From Omphalotus guepiniiformis (Eukaryota; Basidiomycota; Agaricomycetes; Agaricales; Omphalotaceae), in assembly GCA_028554645.1 (NCBI GenBank), contig JAQOOI010000019.1, positions 434,001-498,000 of the forward strand: 64,000 bases of DNA. Direction: 5' to 3'. Positions 44,801 through 56,172 of this stretch are shown here, in pieces (within the stretch, counting starts at the first letter, position 1; each line of letters begins with the position of its first letter). A program made the translations under genes and the position numbers. The notes under the pieces are model-generated. The model was not told the DNA's origin. It searched no databases and saw only the letters and a list, made by a program, of their open reading frames with translations.

Positions 44801-45133
44801 GTAGCTCCAGGCGCAGAGTCAAAACCATACGTCAAAAGCCTACGTATCAATGGCAGGGTGGTGCAAGATTGGGAGGAACCACTGTTGACGCACGATGATA
44901 TCCGATTTGGAGGGTTCCTAGAGTTCGAGATGAGTGAGAACGTGGAAAGCTGGGGAGGTGGCCGAGGTGTATGGACGCTATCATCGTCTTCTGACAACGG
45001 CAAAATGGATCAAGGTGGATTCACTGAGTGTTCAGGCTCAGCAAAAGCGTTCGTTGATATGGACGGGGAGCCACAGAGTGCGTCTCTTGACAAGCAAGTG
45101 CATATCGCTCGTGACGAACATGTCGAACTATAG
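41827..45133 (+). CDS. GH92 alpha-mannosidase
   Basis: Exon 1 runs from ATG 41827 to 42969 (donor GTAATT); about eight more exons lead to TAG at 45131-45133. GH92 enzymes are calcium-dependent exo-alpha-mannosidases, often alpha-1,2-specific, acting on N-glycans or mannans. Signatures are VNPLIGSTG...GGMIPSAAPPFG at the N-terminus, YSGYSIWDTYRAEW, FEEGGWLPMW, MVGTHADS, NEDCGQMSAWYVFSAMGFYPV and the final beta-sandwich domain with LRINGR. The N-terminus (LLFSGLSPAVA after a charged start) may be a signal peptide, consistent with secretion and the several N-glycosylation sites. Exon junctions in the middle were checked only for continuity of the conserved protein. Confidence 0.92.
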
Positions 45134-45474
45134 TCTTTGTCAAAAGAGCATTGTAATTGTGTTGGAGTTATGAAGTCCGCCCCAAAGTGACATACTGGTT
45201 TTCGCGGCATTTATGAGATGACACTTCATTCATGTCTTCCAGTTCTCGTGTATAGGTTTCCTGCTATCCTGCTTATGTACAATCAAATTGAAAGTTGGAT
45301 TTAGTATCATCTAATTGTCAATATTTCAGGGGTGTTTCAACTTGATACGTTCGTTTAAAGGGACTTTGAAATGACTGTACCAGCACAGCAAGATATCTCC
45401 GTTGATAGACTTAGATACCTATGAATCCTACATATCAAGCACTAATAAATAAATAGGCACAACATAGCAATGAT
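45134..45474. terminator. convergent 3' flanks
   Basis: About 340 bp between the ends of the convergent mannosidase and DUF6534 genes. It is AT-rich, with AATAAATAAATA near 45443, a possible polyadenylation region. No hairpin of note is seen. Confidence 0.35.
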
Positions 45475-47425
45475 TTACACTTCAACCGCTTCTTCCGGTG
45501 TAGCAACTGACCACTGATAAAGCCAGTTTCATCATCTGGGCACTGCACTGAATAAGTAGGTAGAGGCCGCTTACTTTGAGATTACTTTCGTTCGCGGTAG
45601 CTGTAGACCTAGTGAACCCCGAGCTGAGATTATAAGAGTTGCTGTTCGGTATCGTATTGGACGAAACAACTGTCTTTAACCCAGCAGCGACGAAAGTTCG
45701 TGCGTTCAAATTAGCCAAGAGGGTGTTGCAGTATAGCGGGCTGATAGCGAAGTCGAAGATTGCATATAACACGTTAGTCGGGAATGCGACGAACTTGAAG
45801 ATTGTCACGGTGGTGAGTGGGGGGATATATACACGAGGCGAACTGAACACGTACTAGTACGATCGACAAGATCGCGAATATGGCGGTCCAAATGCCGCTA
45901 TTGATAGAAAGCACAGCAAGCAGACGTAAACTTCGTGCAGATCTTTATCATATATACTAAGTCAGTTTCACCATTTTTCCTGCGGAAATGAGATTCAAAG
46001 GAATTTACCCATCGAAGCCGGCTGCGGAACGACGCTGAGCGAGCATATAGGTCATTCCTAGCGCCAGTACAAGATCGACCACTGCAGCCGTGGTGAGGTA
46101 GGTGATACTTAAAGACTGTCAAAATCATGATTATATGAATACTCGTCGAGTTGTTTGCGAGGATTAAGGCGAATACCTTGAAGAAATGATCATTTAATGT
46201 CAAAGCGGATGGTGCGTGTATGCTATAATAGAACAGCGCCCATCAGATTGTTTCAGCTTCCACGAAAGGGAGACACGTACCCTCTGCCGACCCAGACTGA
46301 CGCCAGGACGTCAATAAAGCAGGTTTGTGTGAAACATGTTTACTCACTGAATGCGACGACTGGTGTTTGACAGTTCGATGTTCATAAGGCAAGAACACTA
46401 ATCCAAGAGGATAATACACATACCCATCTGTAAAAGAGCAGTAGGTACCTGGCACAGCGATATTAGCTCCCTGAATTGATTTTTATGGGAAAGAAACAAA
46501 CCCAGAATATGATTGGAATCCAACTTCCATTGCTGAACTTGAGCAGAGATAATGAGACCGAGTTGTTGAAGTAACTACGACAGCAGATTGATACTTACAC
46601 TTCCAGAGCCTCCAGACAAAGAAACCTTGCGTGGGAATCGACACGAGGATCTAAAATTGAGAGGTACTGAAAGTGAATCTCAGAAGACAAGGGAATCCGA
46701 CATACGTTGAAGAAGAACTCCCACTAAGTGTTTTACGTGTCAGTATTATTAGCAAAGAAATCTGGTGATGGAATCACTGACTATCGTTTCCCTATAATCA
46801 TGAGTTACTATCAACAGACTATCAATGATGATATTCAATCTTGTATACGTACGGAATGATAGCAACAAATCCTGAATAGTCTCCAAAATAGGTGACCAGA
46901 TAGGCGTATACTATCAAAGTACATGAGCTGGTTTTCACTTATCAAGAGACAAGTATGCTTTACCTCCTTTCACAATGAGGACTTGATGCGTCGTATCAAG
47001 CAGCCTAGAAATACGATCCAGTAAGATGAATGAGGTACGCTACGGATCTTTGTTCGCCTTACCATACCCCCAAGACCTGATAGACAGAAAATGTCAGCCC
47101 CTACGTCGACTCCACGATCTCTTCCTCTTACCAGCGTTTTCAGATAGATGTGATCTTTGGGGTAGCTATGTGCAGAGCAGTACGTGTCAGTGCGGCGATC
47201 ATACTTCGCTTCGCTGAGCGGTCCCTCACTTCAAAAAATACACAAATCTACAGGGACAAGAAAAATGCCAAGATCAGTATTCCGGCAGTCCCAAGACAAA
47301 AAGACAATAACTTGCAGCTGCACGCAGGTTATTCCCCACAAACCGACGCATAATAGCGCTGACATGTAGAACGCGCCGTATGTCGGGCCGAGAGCAAAGG
47401 GAGGGTCCGTTGCAGGTGTGGCCAT
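45475..47425 (-). CDS. DUF6534-type multi-pass membrane protein
   Basis: A gene of about nine small exons from ATG 47425 to TAA ending at 45475. Recognised segments in order: LGPTYGAFYMSALLCVGLWGITC (first membrane helix), YPKDHIYLKTL, LLDTTHQVL, VYAYLVTYFGDYSGFVAIIP, WEFFFN, ILVSIPTQGFFVWRLW, FSNGSWIPIIFW and the signature FVAFPTNVLYAIFDF...LYCNTLLANLNAR. The last intron (GTAAGC...TATCAG) gives the tail WSVATPEEAVEV. The seven-helix layout is a very common basidiomycete family of unknown function. Early exon borders (around 47200-47340) are uncertain. A decayed paralogue lies at 52170-53620 in opposite orientation. Confidence 0.8.
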
Positions 47426-48372
47426 CGTAGGCGAGAGGGAACAAGAACGAAACACCTTCACCCTCGACACCGACGGCTTCTTAAGTTTTAACTGGATGGA
47501 CTTTGTAAGGAATTGATGGGCCTACGTGCGTTCAGCACATCCCCATCAGACGATGACACGGTTAAATTGCCACTATCGTGGTATGTTTGTACCGAATACG
47601 TAGTGGATCTCCTCAATCCAGTGTCAATGTATTCCTTCCAAGTTCCGAATGTAAGAGTGGTTCCGTGTGCCTGCCCCAAGTAAACTGGAGTATGCTGAGA
47701 ACCTGAAAAGCAGCATCACAAGTTCATCGCAGAGGAAAGATATCTCTGTCAGTGTGCATCAGATGGGTGAATGCGTGGGTTTTCACGGTGAATTTGCAGG
47801 CATATGAAGGGCCTGTCCGAGTCGTCGATACCCGAGTAACGGGGACTGAATGAAGCCTGCCTCATGACTCCGAAGGCCCAGATATGTGGCATCAGCCATC
47901 AAGATTTACCGGAGTGAGGTCACATCACAGTTCGCACCATTTTCCTGGAGCTTCCTGGTGACACTTCAAGCTTCAATATTCAGTCCTGGGCGCGATCAGT
48001 ATATGTATCATAAAACACATTTAGTTAGCAGCAACCATGGAGATTGGCGATTTACAATGTGCTCAATCCTGCTCAATCCCAACCGGTTTTCCCATGAGTA
48101 ATCAAACCAGTTCAAACTGACCGCACCTGTGATTTTTCTGATAGTCCAGTGATAGTCCCCGAACATCTAGATTCGAAAATCATAACAGATGATGGGAGTA
48201 AGTAAGTGGGTGGAGTAAGTGGGTGAATCAGCTTGGTTATGTAAGTCATACCGCCTACAGTAAGTTGGCCGAGATGCCGAACTTCCTAGCAGCCTTCGAG
48301 CTTCAATCAGTCAGTTATCTTGATTCCTTCTTAAATGGCTCCTTCGTACTGTGAACTCTCCTTATTACCATC
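47426..48372. other. divergent intergenic region
   Basis: About 950 bp between the divergent DUF6534 and oxidoreductase genes. No gene is supported. The segment GTAAGTAAGTGGGTGGAGTAAG near 48193 is a short tandem motif of no clear meaning. Confidence 0.45.
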
Positions 48373-49644
48373 ATGTCAGTCATTAAAGTCGGTTTTGTTG
48401 GTTTGTCCAAGACCGGGTGGGCCGCCACCATCTTGGGGCCGACCCTCGTGAAAAACGACAAGTACAGCTTGACGGCGGTATCGACCTCTTCAAAGGAATC
48501 AGCGGAAGCATCAGCAGCGCAGCAGACGGAGGCTGCTGGTCACGAAGTAAAACCTTACTATGGTAGTACTTCGCAGATTGCCAATGATCCCAATGTCGAT
48601 TTCGTTGCTGTGGCTGTCAAGTCACCCTCACACAAAGAGGCGCTCGCTCCTGTCCTCGAGGCTGGGAAGAATTTCTTCATTGAATGGCCTGCAGGAAAGA
48701 GCACGAAGGAAACGGTCGAATTTGCGGAAACTGCGCATGCGAAGGGTCTCAGAACGATGGTTGGATTACAAGGGAGACATACCGCGGTTATCAAGAAGGT
48801 GAGCAAAAGCGCATATATCCCATTAGTTTGACACTAAGCAGTCGGAACAATAGGTGAAAGAGATTATTGATTCAGGAAAAATCGGGAAGGTTCTTTCTAC
48901 CAGTATTGTACACGCTTCTGTCTTTCAAGTTCTTCGTCGACAATCTCATACGTCAATCCCAGATCGCACTAGCACCTCGTGAACTGCGCTACTGGGGCCC
49001 AGAAGTCTCCGAAAAGAGCTTGTTCACTACTGATCCTACCCAAGGTATGTTTCAAGCATGTCACAAGCATGTCAAATTGATGAAAGTTACACTAATCATA
49101 CTGTATTACAGGTTCCACGATGACTGATGTAGCCATCGGACACCAACTCGATACCTTTACGCACATTCTCGGTGATTTTGCCTCCGTAAGCGCGACAACC
49201 GCCACGCTTTATCCCACTGCGAACGTGGTGACGCCAGAGGGTCCTACGGGGAAGACCATCACGAACACAATCGCCGACCACGTCGCCTTCACTGGCATCC
49301 TCAAATCAGGGGCAATTGCAAGCGTGACCTGGCGCGGAGGATACGCAAGCAAAGGCCGTCAACAGTTGGTATGGGAGATTGATGGAGAGGAAGGCGCTAT
49401 TCGACTGACGGATGACCAAATCCCGTCTGCATTCGTTCACATTCGCGATCCGAAATTATACTTGAACGGGGAACTTGTAACTATTGAGGGTGGGGGTCTA
49501 GCAACGAATATTGCTGCTGGATGGGAAGAGTTTGCGAAAGGCGCTGAAGGAAAACATGCTACGATCGATGATGCCGTTAGAATTCATCGCTTGATTGACG
49601 CGATTGAGTTGAGTGGGAAGGAGGGGAAGAGGGTAACTGTATAA
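48373..49644 (+). CDS. Gal80-like Gfo/Idh/MocA oxidoreductase
   Basis: Exons 48373-48798, 48854-48907, 48963-49044 and 49112-49644 join in phase to 364 residues, normal for the family. The N-terminus KVGFVGLSKTGWAATILGP is the NAD(P)-binding Rossmann strand and glycine loop; DPNVDFVAVAVKSPSHKEA and FFIEWPAGKS give the conserved strand and the W/KP-type loop. The C-terminal sheet domain includes YWGPEVSEKSLFT, DVAIGHQLDTFTHILGDF and ADHVAFTGILKSGAIASV. Fungal members include galactose regulators (Gal80) and sugar dehydrogenases; this length and loop pattern fit Gal80-like oxidoreductases of unknown substrate. Neighbouring a mannosidase, a role in sugar metabolism is possible but not shown. Confidence 0.88.
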
Positions 49645-50077
49645 TCAATTCATTGTCAGTGCTGTATAGTAGTTTGGATTCAGTTGAACGTACCCTGATG
49701 CTCCAAAGACGCTATGGGTTATTCATTGTTTTTTCGCAAGGGTCTTTGTTTTGTTCAAATCTACTCGGCGCTCATATGAGCATGCGATAGACATCGGTCT
49801 TCGGAATCAGGTCATATTCATAATCATAAAACAAGGGTTCTATTTGTCTGTCGTTTAGCGAAAGAGCACCGTGTTCACCGGCTCTGAAACCAATTACCCA
49901 CTGGTGACTGGCTACGGCGAAAACCGTCAAAGTAATGCAGTGGCTCTACCCGTGTTGAACAATGACAATGGTGACACGGGATACGTAGAGGAGCCAATGA
50001 TACCGTCAAAGCCGAATAGTACTGACAGAAGAAGGGGCGAGTAAGCTATCGTAAAGCCTGGCATAAGCCACAAGCGT
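49645..50077. other. convergent intergenic region
   Basis: About 430 bp between convergent gene ends. No gene or repeat is seen. Confidence 0.45.
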
Positions 50078-50998
50078 TTAACGAATCTTCACGAACGCCG
50101 TACTTCCACCGCTTTTCCCAACGTATTCCTCGTAGAAGCCTATAGGCCTGAGTGGTACGATAGCCCGTTCAACATGATCCTTCTTTGGTGGAGTATATCT
50201 CAACACAACAGGCTCCTCGCGAATTTCGCCAGCGGGTCTTTCGCTGAACGATATTTCTCCGACATCAACATCAGCCAAGCTGATGTCGTCTACAAAGCCT
50301 CCGAGACCTAAATCGTACCCATCGTCGACGTACACACGTTCGTCGTCAACGTAACCTGGGTTGGCATAACCGATATCTTCTCGAGATACAGCACTCGTCA
50401 GGTTGAGCACGGGAGACGTTGGTGATCCATGCACTTGAGCTGTAATAGGCGCTGGAGCAGGCGGACTGTGTTGTTCTTGGAAAGAGCGCAAGCGAGTCGA
50501 ATTGTTGGAAGTTTGGGTATGTGAAGAAGTGAAGGGTATATGTGGTGTGTTTTGCTCTAGTGGCGAGCGGGCAGGTAGTTTACCTCTCGCCTTTTCGCTC
50601 ATCACGTGGAGCGGAGGCATCGAGAAGGAATTGGGGGGACAATCATCAGGAAGAATGGGGAGAGGTGTAGGAGGTACGGGTAGAGGTCGAAGACGTTCTT
50701 TGTGTAGGGTGGACCCAGGAGAAACTGTCCCATTCGATGACTCTGGGTCATGATACGACGACAAAGGCGCGGTACTAGGAGGTGAATCGGTTGTACGAAG
50801 ACCATCCAGAGTTGTTATTAAGGAAGTAAGTGCATGAGCATTGGTCGTAGTTCTTGGAGTAGGTTGGGAAGATCTTTCTCTTTCTCGAACCCGGCGTGGA
50901 CGTGATGAGGACGAAGATGAACCATTGAGTATACGGTGCTCATCTCTAGCGGTTGTGTCGTCTGTAGGATTTGCGACATAGAATCGGGAAACAGCCAT
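50078..50998 (-). CDS. hypothetical disordered protein, single exon
   Basis: An intronless frame of 306 codons from ATG 50998 to TAA. The sequence is rich in Ser, Pro, Thr and Arg, with a PPTPLPILPDD segment, an acidic Asp/Tyr-rich stretch (YVDDERVYVDDGYDLGLGGFVDD) split here only for description, and a C-terminal block IVPLRPIGFYEEYVG that looks conserved. No domain is recognised. Its length, codon use and single start support a real gene. It may be a signalling or septation-related low-complexity protein, but nothing in the sequence proves that. Confidence 0.6.
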   Translation of the reverse strand: MAVSRFYVANPTDDTTARDEHRILNGSSSSSSRPRRVRERERSSQPTPRTTTNAHALTSLITTLDGLRTTDSPPSTAPLSSYHDPESSNGTVSPGSTLHKERLRPLPVPPTPLPILPDDCPPNSFSMPPLHVMSEKARGKLPARSPLEQNTPHIPFTSSHTQTSNNSTRLRSFQEQHSPPAPAPITAQVHGSPTSPVLNLTSAVSREDIGYANPGYVDDERVYVDDGYDLGLGGFVDDISLADVDVGEISFSERPAGEIREEPVVLRYTPPKKDHVERAIVPLRPIGFYEEYVGKSGGSTAFVKIR

Positions 50999-52169
50999 GA
51001 GATTGAAGTGGTGAAGTTTCTAGTGGCAATTTTTTTTTCATGATGATTACGAATCAAAATTTATGTTTTGTAGTGTCAAAACAGCAAGTCAGCGTAATAT
51101 CAATCATAACGAAATAGTAACTACTCACTAATGCCCTTTGAATTCTCTAGAACAAGAACAAGACCAATATGTCTCGAGTAACCAAGAGGACCATACGTGT
51201 TGTATTCCTTATATCGGTGAACTTAGCTCGTTTTTCGGTTTTTTCTTTCGCTTGTTCAACTTTGTTCAACCGAGTGCCGCGTTCTCCATCCAGGATCCTA
51301 GACCTACCTAAACCTGTGTTGGAAAAGGATCAGCATATGAAAGGCTATCTGTAGCCGAAAAGATTACTAACCTCGTTATGTCCATTATAGTGCTCGAGCA
51401 TTGGTGCTGTTCAAGTGGAAGGAGGTAGGACACGTGGGTCTTTACACCCCGGTCTATGCAAGAGCCCGGACCGGTTTCTCCTGCCACGTGTACGAACCTG
51501 GACACTGCATTATCATCATCCATGCTTTGCTACTCCAGCTTTTCTATCAGCTCAAGCCTCGAGAAAAGGACCAAGGAAATTGTGTGCAGTGTATAAAGAA
51601 AAAATCAAGCTCTATCAGACATTCAGAGCTGTCGTTGATGGGGTTAGTTCGTCTCGCATGACCCCAGCTCGTGCAGCTCGTGCCAGCGAGTTCACACACT
51701 ACGGTGAGACGGAAGTACTGTAATACTAAGAGTATTGCACCGTATCCCCGAACTGAAAGATACTTGTCACTTGCCACGGCCTAGGGGCTAGGGGTGGCTC
51801 ATCTCTGCTCTGCATTACGATGTCCGACTCGAGTCGGCGCTCTTGTGGGCAATAACGTGCGTTCAAATGTAAGTGTACATCAGTCATCGGCATTGAAACT
51901 CCCTGAACGCTTCTTTCTCTATGTAGATTTGCCTATTTTCTAAAGTGTGCCAAGTGAATGTCTAGCTCCCTTGTACCCTCCTTCTCAAAAGTGTATCATG
52001 GGCAGCTATCCGAAAGATCACATTTACCTCAAAACCTTGGTGGGTTGATTCCAATCTCTGACTGGCCTGCTGTGATACTATTTTGTCGATAATAGATCCT
52101 GTCCGGACTCCGTGTGGTGCATAGAGTGGAATTACATGTGAATGGGATAGGCATATGAGCTGAATCTTT
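50999..52169. other. intergenic stretch
   Basis: About 1.2 kb upstream of the disordered-protein gene and before the DUF6534 remnant. Short frames on both strands lack support. The 5' exons of the remnant would be expected here, but none of the first-helix motifs of the intact copy could be found. Confidence 0.45.
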
Positions 52170-53620
52170 AGGCTCTTGGATATCACCCTCATCGTAAAAG
52201 GCGGTGAGTGTTCTGATTGTCTTCACAGATATGATGCCTTATTTGAGCCTTCGTTTTTCTAATGCACAGTATATGTGTACCTCGTTTCAAGATTCGGAGA
52301 CTGTACCAGCCTTGTGGCAATCATTCCGTAGATATCTATCATATTTTCGTGTCGTCTTGGAGTATGTACTGACTGAAAGACTTCAATTAGGGAGATGATG
52401 GTAGAGTGACTCAGTTCATCGCGTCGCATAGGTACTGACAGGTTTTTCCTATGAATTCAAGTGGGAGTTCTTCTTCAACGTAAGTCTCTGCTGCCAACCC
52501 ACACCAAGTTGACTCACTCCGAGTCGGGCCTCATTCAGATTCTGGTTTCGATTGCAAAGCAAGCGTTCTTTGTCTGGAGATTATGGAGATGTGAGAACTG
52601 GGCAAGACCCTAAATTCAAGTGATGAATTGATGATGGATGATGATATAGTCAGTAATGGAAGCTGGATTCCGGTGATTTTGTGGGTTAGAGAACTTCGAG
52701 CTGTTTCTTTGTATGTATTTCACTGATTGATTCCAGATAACTATCAGGTACCTACGGCGCTTTCGCAGAAGAGTATGGAATAGATGTGGAATACATATGG
52801 CGTTGAAGTGAACTGATCATCAATTTAGTTCAGTAACTGCCTTCAGCCTTGCTGTTGAGTCTCTCTGATCTCACTGGCACTTACGCTTTCTGTTACAATG
52901 CATAGTCTGGGTCTCGGAAAGGGGTGAGTAATGTGTGTGAAGAAGAAGCAATAATTGAATGATCGCAGTATACATCTCCCGGACACAGAACCTCTAAATG
53001 ATTCTTTCTTCAAGGTACGTATCACACTCTTCGGTGGCGAAGGCGACCTAAAACGTTCTTCCTTTCCCAGCCTCTGAGTATCACCTAGGTACCTATCTAC
53101 CGCCGCAATTGTTCATCTAGCTCTTGCTCTGTCAATGACATATGTACATGTTGATGAAGAGAGGTTTAAGAACGGTACGTTTTGGTCAATTTACTCTACC
53201 GTTTGTACCCTCATTGATGCAAACTGTCGTGTACACAGATCTGCTAAAGCTCTTCGGAGATTGGCTATACTATCGATAAACAGTGGGATTTGAACCTCTG
53301 TTTTTGCAATACTATCAATTGCACTTGTATGTGTCTTCCTTGCCTACTTACCTGCATATCAGCTGACGATATCCATCTCTTACGTTCGTTGTATTCAGTT
53401 CGTCGCCTTCCCCAGCAACACACTCTACGTGATGTTCGTTTTTTCCATCAGCCCTCTCTACCGTAACACACTGCTCGCCAATCTAAACGCGCGTTAATAC
53501 GTTGCGAAAGGTTTTCAGAATGTTGTACCCTCTAGTACCCTCCAGTTGCCCGAGTTTGATTCATTTGCCGGCGGATCTCGCACGAGAACTTCTGATGTGA
53601 CGCCTACTCTCAAGGTACGG
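52170..53620 (+). pseudogene. decayed DUF6534 paralogue
   Basis: Fragments match the intact gene at 45475-47425 in order: LLDITLIVKG (with a deletion of about three codons), VYVYLVSRFGDCTSLVAIIP, WEFFFN, ILVSIAKQAFFVWRLW, SNGSWIPVILW, and FVAFPSNTLYVMFVFSISPLYRNTLLANLNAR. The last segment runs directly into TAA at 53495-53497, followed in the same frame by YVAKGFQNVV, where the intact copy has FVAAGLKTVV. The first exon with the start codon is not found. A missing 5' end, a small deletion and an in-frame stop make this a pseudogene. Intron positions are shared, so it arose by DNA-level duplication, not retroposition. Confidence 0.8.
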
Positions 53621-54043
53621 CTCGAGTTGACGCGTTTCCGTTTTCATCAAGTACGAACTCGGTACTTACATTGTTGTGTACTTAGTGACAGGTGAATTCA
53701 TCCTTACCACACCAGGAAGATGATCATTGACACCGGTTTCGTCGTGTCGGTTCCGAGGAGGAAGATGAATGGGTTATTGATGAAATCAAGGGTGGTCGGA
53801 GAAAACGTATGAGCACAAGGTTAGGATATACATATACAGTTGTAATCATTTCAGAAGACAGTACAGACGGTACGCAGCGGTCATAATACATTTGGTGATA
53901 CATCTTGTGATAATGCCATATAGAATCCACTATACATTGTACTTATGCATGACCACGAACGGGTCGGGGCTCGTATCTACGTGAACGCAATCAAATTCAT
54001 ATTCAGTTAGTACTAATTGATTATCATGAACGAGACTAAAGAC
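53621..54043. other. intergenic stretch
   Basis: About 420 bp of AT-rich sequence downstream of the DUF6534 remnant and of the convergent aldo/keto reductase end. Nothing is seen. Confidence 0.4.
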
Positions 54044-55569
54044 TTATGGCTCTTCGAGATACTTGATTTCTTCCGGGGTCAGACTCACCACACCCTCAGT
54101 TATAGCTTCGAGTACACGCTTTTCACTCGAAACGCCGACGATAGGCGATGATACTTTCGTTTGGACCCATGCGAGTGCAATTTGCGCCATCGCAACGTTG
54201 TACTTTGAAGCTAGTTCCTGTACACGAGTGATAATGGTTTGATCACTTTGAGTGAACTTCTTCTCCCATGGGGTGCCTTTGTAGGTGATAGAGCGCGAGG
54301 TGTCTTCACCAAATGGACGGGCGAGAGATCCGGAGGCTATAGGGTTGAGTGGGTTTGTCCAGTAAGTATGTAAATATGTAGAGGGATTCGGACTCGCGAA
54401 TGCGTACCGAGAGGTGCCCATGGTATGATTCCGATGCCGTGGAAGTTACAGTATCCAAACATTTCGCGCTCCTAGTGAATTTTGGATATTCATTCAATAG
54501 TATGAGTGAGCGTTATCACGTACTTCCTCACGGTATATCAATGAATACTCAGGCTGCATACTGATGAATGTCGTCCATCTGTTTTTCCTACAAGTTGTGA
54601 GACAGGTAAGTATGGAAGTTGGGAGAACAGATGAAATCTCATCGCCCACCTTGCGACTTCATTCAAGTGAGCAAATTGCCAGGTTCTCATGGAACTTGCA
54701 CCTAGAATGCGACTCAGTATAGATCATATGTGTATTGAAATATCGCCGACCGACCGAGATATCGCACTTTTCCAGCTTCAACGAGATCATGCAGAGCCTT
54801 CATAGTTTCTTCAGCGGTGGTTTTAGGGTCGAATCGATGAATCTGTAAGAGGTCGATGTACGGAGTGTCTAGACGTTCAAGGCACGCATCTACGGCGTTG
54901 AAAATTGCCGCTCTGGACAGTCCTAAAACAAAAAGAATAGAGGGATACCTATTCAGATTTGCCTGGACTCGGACTCTCAAGTAATTACGCCGCACTCACC
55001 GGACTGATTTACATAGTCTCGCGTGTTCTCCAGGTTGGGGAAGGCCATAGTCTTCAGTCCAGGCTCTTTTCCTACGAGTCCCATGATTTTCGTGGCGATG
55101 ACTACTTCGTGTCGGGGTATAGAATACTATCGTTTTCAAGTACAGTAATGATCGTGTATTAGCACTGCAAAGTCGGAGGGGGGGCTGTGGCGTCAGAGAA
55201 CCAACCTTCTTGAGAAACTGGCCTACGATGCGCTCCGAGTCACCATTGGCATATATATTCGCCGTATCGATCGTGTTGATCCCAAGGTCCCATGCGTACT
55301 TGATGATAGGTAGCGCCTCGTCCTCTGGAAGTGACCATTTCTGAAATAAAGTTCGGCTTCAGAAACAGTGTCGGTCTGGATTTACGACAAGCCCTACATT
55401 GTATTCTCTTGTACCGAAGGACATTGCGCCAAGCTTGATAAACGGTATAATCAGTATCAGCCCAAATGATAGTTGAGTGAACGCATAGATTTACGATTGG
55501 AACTGAGACTCTGAGTCCAGATTTTCCGAGTTGTCGGTAGACTACTTTACTCGTTGGTTGAGCAGACAT
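54044..55569 (-). CDS. aldo/keto reductase
   Basis: About eight exons from ATG 55569 to TAA at 54044-54046. These TIM-barrel NADPH enzymes reduce carbonyls to alcohols. Seen in order: [15 protein letters not shown] at the N-terminus, [16 protein letters not shown] (catalytic Asp and Tyr), a VVIATK-type strand (Lys), [31 protein letters not shown] (catalytic His), EALHD-type helix as [40 protein letters not shown] and the C-terminal cofactor-binding block [19 protein letters not shown]. The full Asp-Tyr-Lys-His tetrad is present. Exon borders in the middle (54420-54720 and 55000-55240) are approximate. Length fits the yeast-like aryl-alcohol dehydrogenase/AKR group. Confidence 0.88.
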
Positions 55570-56172
55570 TTTGAAACGAGTTTGAACCTAGATTGTTGGG
55601 AAAGTGAAGCGATTTCTCAGAAGAACTGTTGAAGCTGCTCAGAAGCTGCTCACCGTCTAAGGACCAGTGACTATAATTATAACATAATGACTGACTGGTC
55701 CGCGGGGCCAGATGACGTAAGCGTCTATTGTAGTAAAGGGACCCTGAACACCGCTCGGCTTTGCTCTCTTGCGTTTCACATGGCAGCGCTGGCAGCGCAG
55801 CAGCGGTTGGTTTATTACACGTATGTTGCCCTGTTCCTATCATAAGATGTATTCAATTTGCATATAGAGCTAAAAATATGATTTTGATCCAGAATTACCA
55901 GGTGAATGAAGGCGAATGAATGGGCATATCACTGGGCATATCTATCCCTGATAGACAACGGAAGAACTGAAAAAAAAATAAGTGAAACCAAGAATCGGGA
56001 CCCTCTGTCGCTTCTTCAAGTCATCGAGATCGTTGTGATGGTATCAGCTTTCGCTGTCTGTAGTTAACGCGGTCTATGCTGGTCTATGGAACGACCCTGA
56101 TGGGACGCCCGAGCGCAACATAGAAAATCAAGCCTTCAGCCCAACTGGTTCCTTCCGGCCGTTATTCGCGCA
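55570..56172. other. divergent intergenic region
   Basis: About 600 bp between the divergent aldo/keto reductase and GMC oxidoreductase genes. No gene is seen. AT-rich stretches near 55850-55880 and 55970 are compatible with promoters. Confidence 0.4.
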
